DNA of 64,000 bases, taken from positions 78,735 to 142,734 of the forward strand of contig UBMI01000011.1 in assembly GCA_900466475.1 (NCBI GenBank). The letters run 5' to 3'. The DNA comes from Hyphomicrobiales bacterium (GTDB lineage: Bacteria > Pseudomonadota > Alphaproteobacteria > Rhizobiales > Rhizobiaceae). The notes below the pieces were generated by a model. That model was not told where the DNA came from. It searched no databases and saw nothing but the letters and a program-made list of their open reading frames with translations. The position numbers and the translations under genes are program-made. Below, piece by piece: positions 1 to 6,971 of the stretch. Every line of letters begins with the position of its first letter. The stretch's first letter is position 1.

Positions 1-333
1 GCCTATCTTTCGCGATAGCGGCGCCCGGCGTTGATACGCGAACGTTTCTGAGGTGAGGCCGTTGAGCGCGCGGCTGACGGATCGCCATGTGTGGGGCCGC
101 GCCTGCGGGCCCGTCGGGCGGCGACCCGTACCATGCCGGTCGCAGCCTTCAGCGGATCGGTCCGGTTTCTTCCCCGCGCGGTTCCCGCGCTCCTCGCGCA
201 GCAAGAAACCGGCCCTCAACCGCCCGGCGCTGCGCTGGGCCGCAGCACTTCGCGCTGCGGTTCCGGCCGCGACCGGCATGGGAAGGGATCGCCGTCAGGC
301 CGCGAGGCGCGGCTCAAACCACGGAGATCCTCA
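1..333. other. GC-rich stretch without a gene
   Basis: Very GC-rich upstream region of the DUF2493 gene. Frames stay open only through base composition, and none has a ribosome site or a recognisable product. The last bases carry the GGAG site for the ATG at 334. Confidence 0.5.
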
Positions 334-1275
334 ATGACTTGCTCAACCTTGCTCGACGATACCGCAGAACCGCACCACGCATCCTCGCCGACCGATCGCT
401 TCATCTACGAAATGCAGGTCCATGGCTATCGGCCTTTCCAGGACGAACCCGACCCCCGGCCCTTGCCCGAAGAGCCTATCGTCCAAGCATCGCTGATGAC
501 CATCTTCGACGCCTTGTCCTATATGCTCGCCGACACAAGGCTGGAACCGGATCTCGAAGACCTGCTCTGGTCGACCGTCAACCTCTTCCATCGCGGCGCC
601 GATCGCATCCAGCGCGAACTTGATCGCAACGAGGAGGCGCAGCGCACAGGCCAACACGAGCAGGACGGATCGGAGGTCAAAAGCGTCGAACTGGAACGGC
701 TCATCGCCGAGGGCATCACCCTTCTCGAACGGCGCAACACATTCGAGTTCATGCGCGACCACAGCGCAGACCTCTTCGAGGCTCAGACCGGTTCTGCCTG
801 GAGGCCACGCACAGGCTCGAAGGTCAACCATGCCAACATGACAGCGGCGATGATCGACTCGAAGGACTTCCTGTCCGCACGTCGACATGCCGAGACCGAG
901 GTCATGATCCCCGCGGGCACGAAGATCGGCTTTGCCGGCGGCATGGACTACAACGACCATGACCGCATCTGGAAAAAGCTCGACCAGGCCCATGCCAAGC
1001 ACCCCGAGATGGTGCTGTTGCACGGTGGCGCACCGAAAGGGGCAGAACGCATCGCCGCCTGCTGGGCAGAAGCCCGCAAGGTCACCCAGATCATCTTCAA
1101 GCCGAACTGGAGCAAACATGCCAAGGCGGCACCCTTCCGCCGCAACGACGAGATGCTGTCTGTCATGCCGGCAGGATTGATCGTCTTCCCGGGCAACGGC
1201 ATCACCGACAATCTCGCCGACAAGGCCCGGCGCCTTGGCATTCCAGTCTGGCAGGCTTCGGGAGACGGCGCGTGA
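334..1275 (+). CDS. DUF2493 (SLOG-superfamily) domain protein
   Basis: 313-aa protein. The C-terminal ~115 residues show the DUF2493/YspA-type SLOG fold: a 'GFAGGMDYNDHDRI' strand-loop start, then 'LLHGGAPKGAERIAACWA' typical of this nucleotide/ligand-binding Rossmann-like family, and a late 'VFPGNGITDNLADKA' segment. The N-terminal ~190 residues are acidic, helical and not recognised. The ATG at 334 was chosen because GGAG lies about 8 bases upstream; the frame is open further upstream only because of GC richness. Such proteins are common on rhizobial plasmids near transfer genes; their biochemical role is unknown. I infer ligand or nucleotide binding only. Confidence 0.85.
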   Translation: MTCSTLLDDTAEPHHASSPTDRFIYEMQVHGYRPFQDEPDPRPLPEEPIVQASLMTIFDALSYMLADTRLEPDLEDLLWSTVNLFHRGADRIQRELDRNEEAQRTGQHEQDGSEVKSVELERLIAEGITLLERRNTFEFMRDHSADLFEAQTGSAWRPRTGSKVNHANMTAAMIDSKDFLSARRHAETEVMIPAGTKIGFAGGMDYNDHDRIWKKLDQAHAKHPEMVLLHGGAPKGAERIAACWAEARKVTQIIFKPNWSKHAKAAPFRRNDEMLSVMPAGLIVFPGNGITDNLADKARRLGIPVWQASGDGA

Positions 1276-1458
1276 GCGCCGTTTTCCTCACCATGTCTCC
1301 GAGCCGTGATCCGGATTGCGGAACTTCCGTCTCGATCATCATGGATCGACGCGGTGCTGGGAGCGCGCGTCCGTGCGCAAACGATTCTGCACCCGGCGAC
1401 TCGACTCGCGCGAATCGCTTCCCATGTGACTCCGTCGAGACACCGGGAGTACCGCGTC

Positions 1459-1761
1459 ATGGAATCACTTTCCTCATCCACGCCGATCAGGCCGCTGCAT
1501 GCAGAGATCGACGGCATGTCGAAATGTCGCCAGGCCTACAGCGTCGAGGATCTCGCAGCGTTTCTCCTCAGCGAGAAATGCCCGCATCTCGAAAACGATC
1601 CGGTGCGGTTCCACCATGCGTTGGCGACCTCGATGGACGCGATGCAGCTCTATCTCGATCCGGAGATGGCCCGCCAGGCCTTCGTCGAGGCTGCCCATGC
1701 TTCGAGCATGCATGTCCTGCCCGACGATATGGAAGGGATCAGACAAAGCGATGAGGGATGA
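1459..1761 (+). CDS. Conserved small protein, function unknown
   Basis: 100-aa acidic protein with a central helical block ('YSVEDLAAFLLSEKCPHL', 'HHALATSMDAMQLYLDPEMA'). No domain recognised. It follows the DUF2493 gene after about 180 bases in the same orientation. The ATG at 1459 is taken as start; an internal ATG at 1516 is an alternative. No membrane segment or signal peptide is visible. Confidence 0.55.
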   Translation: MESLSSSTPIRPLHAEIDGMSKCRQAYSVEDLAAFLLSEKCPHLENDPVRFHHALATSMDAMQLYLDPEMARQAFVEAAHASSMHVLPDDMEGIRQSDEG

Positions 1762-1766
1762 CAAAA

Positions 1767-1785
1767 GCCCCGCAGAACGCGGGGC
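1767..1785 (-). terminator. Rho-independent-like terminator reading leftward
   Basis: GCCCCGC-AGAAC-GCGGGGC, a 7-bp perfect stem. On the minus strand it is followed by TTTTGT, so the U tract serves leftward transcription. No convincing minus-strand gene lies just upstream of it (1786-1897), so it may end a short antisense or non-coding transcript. Confidence 0.5.
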
Positions 1786-1897
1786 AGTTCGAGGTCATCA
1801 CAGAGAAGCAGTGCACCCGGTAAGGTGACGACAGAACGATACCATCATGAACCGCCTCGACAACCTCTTCTTTAGATATTGCTGATGTAATCCACAC

Positions 1898-2941
1898 ATG
1901 ATCGACCGTCCCCGCAGCAAACCCCTTCTTGCCAATGAACGGCCGCTCAAAGGCGCCGTTCGCAGAAAACGCGATCCCGCACAGCCGAACCTGCTTTTGG
2001 ATCCGATGCCCGATCGCGTCGAGCCGGCGCTTGCTCTCTTGAAGGACAAGCCACCCGGCAATCCGCGCACCATCGCCGAACTGAAGTTCGATGGCTACAG
2101 GCTGGCGATCCATATCGAGCCTAAGGGGATCAGGGTCCTGACGCGTGGCGGCCATGACTGGACTGCGCGATTCCCGGCGATTGCGGCAGAGGCCCAAGAG
2201 CTTCGTGTTGCCAGCGCTATTCTCGATGGTGAGGCCGTGGTGCTCGACGAGGAGGGACGCTCCGATTTCGGCGCGCTGCAGCGATCGCTCGGCGGGCGGG
2301 GCGGCAAGCTCCCGTCGTCCAGCGCAATCTTCTTTGCCTTCGATCTTCTTTATCTCGACGGCCACGACCTCAGAACCATGGAACTGTCGAGCCGCCGGCA
2401 TCTGCTTGCCGATCTCATCGGGCAGCGTGCGGGTGCGATCCGGTTTTCCGACGAGCTCGAGGGAGAGCCAGAGGCAATCTTTGCGGCTGCCTGCGAGCAC
2501 GGCCTGGAAGGCGTCATCTTCAAGGATCCGGACAGTCCCTACCGCTCCGACAGATCCGGCGACTGGCTGAAGGTCAAATGTATCCAGAGCGAAAGCTTCT
2601 TCATCGTCGGCTACGAGAAATCAGCAGCCGCCCGCGGTGGTGTCGGCAGCCTGTTGCTCGCAGCCTGGAAGGGCAGCCAACTGCACTTCGTCGGCTCGGT
2701 CGGTACCGGCTTTTCCTACAAGATCGCCGTCGAACTTCGCACACTGATGGACAGGCTTGCGACCAAGAAGCCGACCGTCGCTTATGACGGGCGCACCAAG
2801 GATCTCGTCTGGGTTCAGCCGACATTGATCGCGGAAATCGAATACCGCGCCTGGACCGACGACGGCAAGCTGAGACATGCCTCCTACAAGGGCCTGCGGG
2901 AGGTTCAGGACAATGCCGCGGTCTACAGGATCGCGGAGTGA
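1898..2941 (+). CDS. ligD: ATP-dependent DNA ligase, LigD-ligase-domain type (NHEJ)
   Basis: 347-aa stand-alone ligase that would seal double-strand breaks with Ku. The adenylation motif I 'ELKFDGYR' (nucleophilic Lys near residue 65) is present. Other nucleotidyltransferase motifs seen are 'TRGGHDWT', 'LDGEAVVLDEEG', 'FFAFDLLYLDG', 'EGVIFKDPDSPY' and 'WLKVKC', followed by the C-terminal OB-fold domain ('FIVGYEKS', 'GSVGTGFS'). The polymerase and phosphoesterase domains of full-length LigD are absent. It ends convergently, overlapping the 3' end of the small gene at 2923-3165. Two ku pairs elsewhere in the window are the likely partners. The symbol refers to the ligase domain only. Confidence 0.92.
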   Translation: MIDRPRSKPLLANERPLKGAVRRKRDPAQPNLLLDPMPDRVEPALALLKDKPPGNPRTIAELKFDGYRLAIHIEPKGIRVLTRGGHDWTARFPAIAAEAQELRVASAILDGEAVVLDEEGRSDFGALQRSLGGRGGKLPSSSAIFFAFDLLYLDGHDLRTMELSSRRHLLADLIGQRAGAIRFSDELEGEPEAIFAAACEHGLEGVIFKDPDSPYRSDRSGDWLKVKCIQSESFFIVGYEKSAAARGGVGSLLLAAWKGSQLHFVGSVGTGFSYKIAVELRTLMDRLATKKPTVAYDGRTKDLVWVQPTLIAEIEYRAWTDDGKLRHASYKGLREVQDNAAVYRIAE

Positions 2942-3165
2942 ACCTGATCCGTTGAGGCCCGGCGTTCGCTCCACTTTGCCTCGAGCGTCCAGCCATGCGG
3001 GGAGGCAAGAAATGCCGCGCGAAGGGCCATCACCAGCCAGTCGGCCGGCATGACGCCGGGCAGGTCTTCGTTCGCGTGAAATGCTGTGAGATCATCCATC
3101 GTATCGAAACCGATTGGTAGAGGCCGGCCGGCGCGATCAAGTGTCCAGAGATATCGCGTTGTCAT
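2923..3165 (-). CDS. Small conserved protein of the 'TRYLWTLD' family
   Basis: 80-aa protein starting 'MTTRYLWTLDRAGRPLPIG' with a 'DLPGVMPADWL' centre and 'HGWTLEAKW' near the end. ATG at 3165. No named domain. A second, frameshifted copy lies at 12730-12946 beside the ku pair, so the family sits next to NHEJ genes at two places here. Its 3' end overlaps the ligase gene by 19 bases in convergent orientation. Function unknown. Confidence 0.65.
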   Translation of the reverse strand: MTTRYLWTLDRAGRPLPIGFDTMDDLTAFHANEDLPGVMPADWLVMALRAAFLASPHGWTLEAKWSERRASTDQVHSAIL

Positions 3166-3256
3166 GTCGGACGATCCTGGCGATGCTGCAAGGACGACGC
3201 ATCGGTTTGTTGCATTTCCGTTCGTCGCCAACTCGCATTCATCGAAGCACAAGGTG

Positions 3257-3457
3257 TTAGGCGACCTTGTTCGCCAGCATGTCGGCAATTTCGGCGGCTT
3301 CGAGGCGCGCCGAGGTCTTGTAGGGATAGTGCTTCCAGCACCACCAATCCTGACGCTCGCCCTTGGAGAAACCGAACCCGGCCCAATCGCCGCAATGGCA
3401 CTTCCGCGCAACGGGCGAGGCTGGTTTTAGGGTCGCAGAACGGTCGATGTCGCTCAT
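3257..3457 (-). CDS. Small Cys/Trp-rich protein, possible zinc ribbon
   Basis: 66-aa protein with 'CHCGDWAGFGF' and 'DWWCWKHYPYK', that is, two Cys pairs or Cys/His that could bind a metal. The C-terminal helix is 'LEAAEIADMLANKV'. A LexA box lies 24 bases upstream of the ATG at 3457, shared with the divergent gene at 3544, so SOS control is likely. Not assigned to a family; the metal-binding idea is inference. Confidence 0.65.
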   Translation of the reverse strand: MSDIDRSATLKPASPVARKCHCGDWAGFGFSKGERQDWWCWKHYPYKTSARLEAAEIADMLANKVA

Positions 3458-3480
3458 GTCGCATCCTCGAGTATTAAGAT

Positions 3481-3495
3481 GTTCCTATTTTGTTC
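3481..3495. promoter_or_regulatory. LexA (SOS) box between divergent small genes
   Basis: GTTC-CTATTTT-GTTC fits the alphaproteobacterial LexA operator GTTC-N7-GTTC exactly. It lies between the starts at 3457 (-) and 3544 (+) and could control both. Confidence 0.75.
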
Positions 3496-3543
3496 TCTTT
3501 TGGCTAAGAGTCAATCCGTCCGCAAAAGCTAAAGGGAGATGGG

Positions 3544-3873
3544 ATGACGACCAGGCGAAAAGGCGAATTGAGCCCCGCTGAGATTGATCGAGGATGGCCG
3601 TTCCAAGTTGCCCTGTTGGCCGAACTGTCGCTGGGAGAACAGGCCGCGGAGCAGGAAGCATTCTGCGCTCGGTTGATGAAATGCCATCGCGGTCATAGCG
3701 TCTTCTTCGAAGACCGGCATTACACTGTTCACTGCTTTGCGACCAGGGTCGGCGCCCAGACCTTCATGGGCCGATACGGAGGTGAATGGTTCGACCCGCG
3801 CGATCGCGGGCGCGGTATCAACTGGAACAAGTGGTTCAAGGGAAAGTCCGCCGGCCAGTCCAAACCGGTTTAA
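3544..3873 (+). CDS. Hypothetical protein under a LexA box
   Basis: 109-aa soluble protein with a Cys/His-bearing middle ('FCARLMKCHRGHSVFF', 'HYTVHCF') and an aromatic, basic C-terminus ('GRYGGEWFDPRDRGRG', 'NWNKWFKGK'). AAAGGGAG precedes the ATG. No family recognised. The LexA box 48 bases upstream and the DNA-repair neighbours suggest an SOS-related role, which is inference only. Confidence 0.65.
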   Translation: MTTRRKGELSPAEIDRGWPFQVALLAELSLGEQAAEQEAFCARLMKCHRGHSVFFEDRHYTVHCFATRVGAQTFMGRYGGEWFDPRDRGRGINWNKWFKGKSAGQSKPV

Positions 3874-4105
3874 TCACGCGCTCGCAAAGCGAGCCGCTCG
3901 TCGAGCGTGACGTCTGCGCTCGTCCGGAATTGCCTCATCGGCCGAACGATCGTGTCAAAGCATCGAAAGTCTGGTGGCAACCGCGCCGGTAGTCATGGCC
4001 GCGATAGCGGGCACGATTGTGAAAGCTTGGACAGTGAATTTTGCATAGGTGCAGTGCAGCATAAGCAATAGAAATCCTTAGCAACAAGCGATAAACATAA
4101 GCACA

Positions 4106-4258
4106 TCGAAGCGATGCATCTCCTCCCGCAACGCTTCGAGTCCAGACAGGCCTCTCCTCCTCCCAGGTCTGTCTCGAGGAACAGCGGCACTCCTCCTCCC
4201 AGTCGCTGTTCGGTTCTTTTCGAAAGCCTGCCGCACCTCCTCCCGCGGCAGGCTTTTT
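4106..4258 (+). ncRNA. Anti-Shine-Dalgarno small RNA, alpha-r14/NfeR1-like, four hairpins
   Basis: Four consecutive perfect or near-perfect hairpins each display the same pyrimidine loop. Hairpin 1: stem 4106-4113/4132-4139, loop with CTCCTCCC. Hairpin 2: stem 4144-4153/4165-4174, loop CTCCTCCTCCC. Hairpin 3: stem 4179-4188/4202-4211, loop with CTCCTCCTCCC. Hairpin 4: 12-bp stem 4223-4234/4245-4256, loop ACCTCCTCCC, followed by TTTTTCGTTTTT as intrinsic terminator. The CCUCCUCCC loops are the hallmark of the alphaproteobacterial alpha-r14 sRNAs (NfeR1 in Sinorhizobium), which pair with ribosome-binding sites of many mRNAs. The 5' end is not fixed; I could not identify a convincing promoter. 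Confidence 0.85.
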
Positions 4259-4331
4259 CGTTTTTGCGTCAGCTTGTTCGAAAAATCCAAACTCCAGATA
4301 TGCAGGTAGACGCCGCCCGACCTGAAGCAAA

Positions 4332-4580
4332 TCAGAACGTTCTTGCTTTATACCCTCGACCACGCTTGACGCGCAGAATTTCGAGGAAAAGCTCGACTGC
4401 TTCCGGCTCGGTCCTGAAGAGGTGCACCAGCCGCTGACCGCGACTGCCGATCCGTCCCCAGCTTCGGACCAATGATGTCTCGCCGAACAGCGTCGGCTCG
4501 ATCGACAGAGCATAGTAGCGCGCCATGTTCTTCGACGGGTCGATGCGTTCTGCGTAGAGACGATAGGGTTGCGAGCTCAT
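4332..4580 (-). CDS. WGR-domain protein
   Basis: 82-aa protein that is essentially one WGR domain: 'MARYYALSIEPTLFGETSLV', then 'RSWGRIGSRGQ' (the WGR signature) and 'EAVELFLEILRVKRGRGY'. WGR domains bind nucleic acid and occur in PARPs and as short stand-alone proteins on rhizobial plasmids. It lies downstream of traG on the same strand after about 90 bases. A role in DNA-damage handling is plausible but inferred. Confidence 0.85.
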   Translation of the reverse strand: MSSQPYRLYAERIDPSKNMARYYALSIEPTLFGETSLVRSWGRIGSRGQRLVHLFRTEPEAVELFLEILRVKRGRGYKARTF

Positions 4581-4671
4581 GCCGGCAGAATCGCAAATGA
4601 GCGTTCGCGACGTCCAACGACATTTGTGAATCGATCCGGCCTGACCGATTCACGTTGCTGATGTCAGCAAC

Positions 4672-6360
4672 TCAATCTTCCAGTCTTGAGAACAAATCCA
4701 CGAACTCCGGATCGGCATAATAGCGCAGCTTCGTCGCCATGATCGGCCGGCGGCCTGCAATGAATAAGAGTTCGACGCCGGTCGGCAGGTTGCGGACCTC
4801 ATCCGGTGTGAGCAGAGGACGACCGACATGCTGTTCGGCGAAGGTGAGGCCGGTCTTTTCCGCGTCGAGCGCGCGCGCTGCCGTATTGAAGACCACGGTC
4901 TCCTGTCCGAGGAGATCGGAGACGAGACGCGCACTATCGTGATCGTTGACGCCGAAGACCTGCAGCACGCCCGCATTCGCGAAAAACGTGCCGGCGCGCT
5001 GGCCATAGGTGGCGCGTAGCTGATGGATGTCCTGGACGATCGGCCAGAGCTGCACCCCGTAACCTGCCATCAGCCCCATGGCCCGTTCGATCGGGGCGAG
5101 ATGACCGAGGCTTGCAAACTCGTCGAGAAGATAGAGAACGGGCGGCGTTGATGGCTGCGGCGAGGGTGCCGTTCGCGCCATGTCGGTGAGGCTCCGGGCG
5201 ACGAGCAGACGCAGCCAGCGCGAATAGGCGGCGAGCCTGTCCGGAGGCAGGACCAGGAAGACGGTTGCCGTATTTGCCTTAAGATCGCCGAAGCGGAAAT
5301 CCGATCGTGCGAGAACCGCGGTCATGCGCGGACTGTCGAGGAAATGCGTGTGTCGCTGCGCGGCCGACAGAACACCACTCGCTTCGCGGTCCGACTTGCC
5401 GAGATGGCGGTTGGCGGCACGTGCGATCAGCCCGTTGACCGCCTCACTTGCCTGCATCGCATCGAGCGCGCGACGGAAGGCGTCCGACGAAAGCGTCAGC
5501 ATGTGCCTGAGCGTCGTCAGCGTGCGCCGCTCCTCCGGCTGGCTGGCAAGCACATAGAGCAGCAGACCCGCAATCAGCGCCTTCGCTTCCTCGTTCCAAT
5601 GCGCGTCGCCTGACAGGCCGGGTTCATCGAACACCAGGGCATCGGCTAGCGTCGAGACCTCTTCAACTACATCGATGTTGTCACAATCCAATCCCTCCAT
5701 CGGATTGAAGGTCGCCGACGGCTTGCCGGTGACGCCAAAGGGATCGAGAAGATGAACCGGCCCGAAGCTTAGCCGTGCCTCATCGGCGATCGTCGCATTC
5801 TCCCCTTTCGGATCGATGCAAATGATCGAGCGGTCGACCGTCAAAAGGTTCGGGATGATCGTGCCGACACCCTTGCCGCTACGCGTCGGTGCCATGGTCA
5901 TAAGATGGGCGGGTCCGTCATAGCGCAGAAGCTTGCCGTTGCCTGGCCACCGCCCGATCAGCAATCCGCTTTCCGATTTCTTAAGTGGCGCAATTTCGCT
6001 CGATCTGGCGAAGCGTGCCGTCCCATGCGTGTCGGCATCACCGGCGGTAGCGAAATGGGCGATGAGCGGGCTCGTCAGGAGCCGGATGAGCAGCAGGATG
6101 ACAAAGAGCACGAAGGCCCAGTTGCCGATATGCCAGAGGATGTCGCCTTTGTCGGCCCCGAGGACCACGCGGAGGGCATAGTCGATGCCGAAACCAACGA
6201 TAAACACGACAATAAAATAGCCGGTCGCGCCCATCACGAAGGACCTGGCAGAGCGCAGCGGGAAGGTGATCAGCGCGACAATGGCCCAGAGCGGGTCGCG
6301 GGCGGCCATGCGCATCATGTTGGCAAGGGCGATCTTGATCAGCCCGGTATAGAGGATCAT
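4672..6360 (-). CDS. traG: Conjugal transfer coupling protein TraG (VirD4-like ATPase)
   Basis: 562-aa type IV coupling protein that would dock the TraA-DNA relaxosome at a mating pore in the inner membrane. N-terminal membrane segments ('YFIVVFIVGFGIDYAL', 'WAFVLFVILLLIRLL') precede the ATPase. Walker A is 'APTRSGKGVGT' (about residue 155) and Walker B 'LYLLDEFASLGHL'. The start at 6360 was chosen over an upstream extension because it overlaps the traD stop by 4 bases (ATGA-type coupling) and gives the usual N-terminus. No mating-pair-formation genes are in the window, so the pore must come from elsewhere. Confidence 0.93.
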   Translation of the reverse strand: MILYTGLIKIALANMMRMAARDPLWAIVALITFPLRSARSFVMGATGYFIVVFIVGFGIDYALRVVLGADKGDILWHIGNWAFVLFVILLLIRLLTSPLIAHFATAGDADTHGTARFARSSEIAPLKKSESGLLIGRWPGNGKLLRYDGPAHLMTMAPTRSGKGVGTIIPNLLTVDRSIICIDPKGENATIADEARLSFGPVHLLDPFGVTGKPSATFNPMEGLDCDNIDVVEEVSTLADALVFDEPGLSGDAHWNEEAKALIAGLLLYVLASQPEERRTLTTLRHMLTLSSDAFRRALDAMQASEAVNGLIARAANRHLGKSDREASGVLSAAQRHTHFLDSPRMTAVLARSDFRFGDLKANTATVFLVLPPDRLAAYSRWLRLLVARSLTDMARTAPSPQPSTPPVLYLLDEFASLGHLAPIERAMGLMAGYGVQLWPIVQDIHQLRATYGQRAGTFFANAGVLQVFGVNDHDSARLVSDLLGQETVVFNTAARALDAEKTGLTFAEQHVGRPLLTPDEVRNLPTGVELLFIAGRRPIMATKLRYYADPEFVDLFSRLED

Positions 6361-6689
6361 GGGACACTCCTGTAACCGCTCGTCCCGTCGCTGCTGGTCC
6401 CGCTGTTGCCATCGAGGGGCTCGTTTACCGCGGGCTTCAGGAGGTCGTCGAACAGGTCTCGATCGCCATCGCGCGTCAGGAATTTTGGCAGTTCGGCTCT
6501 CAGCCAGCCGGCCAGTCCTCCGCCAATCTGAATGTCGCGATTGGTCTCCAGCCGATAAAGGATCAGCGCTCCGATCAACACCTTGCGGCGTGTGTCGATG
6601 GCGCGTTCCTGCCTGGAAAGCCGGATCTGCAACGTCTTTCGCTGGGCCTCGAGCTGCGCCAGTCGTTCCCCGATGGTTTTGCGAGCCAC
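6357..6689 (-). CDS. traD: Conjugal transfer protein TraD (relaxosome accessory)
   Basis: 110-aa protein opening with a basic coiled-coil ('ERLAQLEAQRKTLQIRLSRQ', then 'RRKVLIGALILYRLE') as in the TraD/MobC-like proteins coupled to traG on Agrobacterium and Rhizobium plasmids. It overlaps traG by 4 bases. The start is GTG with GAGGAA upstream. The C-terminal ~45 residues are acidic and Gly/Ser-rich and longer than in Ti-plasmid TraD. No traC gene is visible between it and oriT. Confidence 0.75.
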   Translation of the reverse strand: MARKTIGERLAQLEAQRKTLQIRLSRQERAIDTRRKVLIGALILYRLETNRDIQIGGGLAGWLRAELPKFLTRDGDRDLFDDLLKPAVNEPLDGNSGTSSDGTSGYRSVP

Positions 6690-6904
6690 GGATTCCTCTT
6701 TCTGTTGACGTTCGAGCGATGGCCCGAGCGGGCATCCGGATGATGGCCGCCCGCGATCGCATGTGCGGATAATGCAACGATGGGTGGCAGTTGGACTACT
6801 CGCAGATCTGTGAGTAGTAGCGTCGGGACGATCGGCCTAGGACGGCATGAGGCGCGTGCGACGTGCTCCCACCAGGGCCTGAGGAGCGAAGTCGAGGAAG
6901 GCAC

Positions 6905-6935
6905 AAGGGCGCACTTACGAGTTGCGGGGCAACTC
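6905..6935 (+). other. oriT: Origin of transfer (oriT), RSF1010/Ti (MobQ) type
   Basis: AAGGGCGCACTTAC at 6905-6918 (reverse complement GTAAGTGCGCCCTT) matches the nic core of RSF1010-type and Ti-type origins. It is directly followed by the perfect inverted repeat GAGTTGC-GGG-GCAACTC (6919-6925/6929-6935), as expected for relaxase recognition. It sits in the divergent gap between traD/traG and traA, the standard position. The exact nick position is inferred from homology. Confidence 0.85.
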
Positions 6936-6971
6936 AAGGCGCGGGCCGGCGGCCCAAACAAGGGGAGGGCG

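Noticed and set aside
1801..1897. SOS control of the ligase gene
   Set aside because: The two GAAC strings upstream (near 1831 and 1847) are spaced by 11 bases and not 7, so they do not form a LexA box.
6361..6777. N-terminal extension of TraG
   Set aside because: The frame is open only because of GC bias; it would cover traD completely. The ATG at 6360 with 4-base overlap to traD is the normal start.
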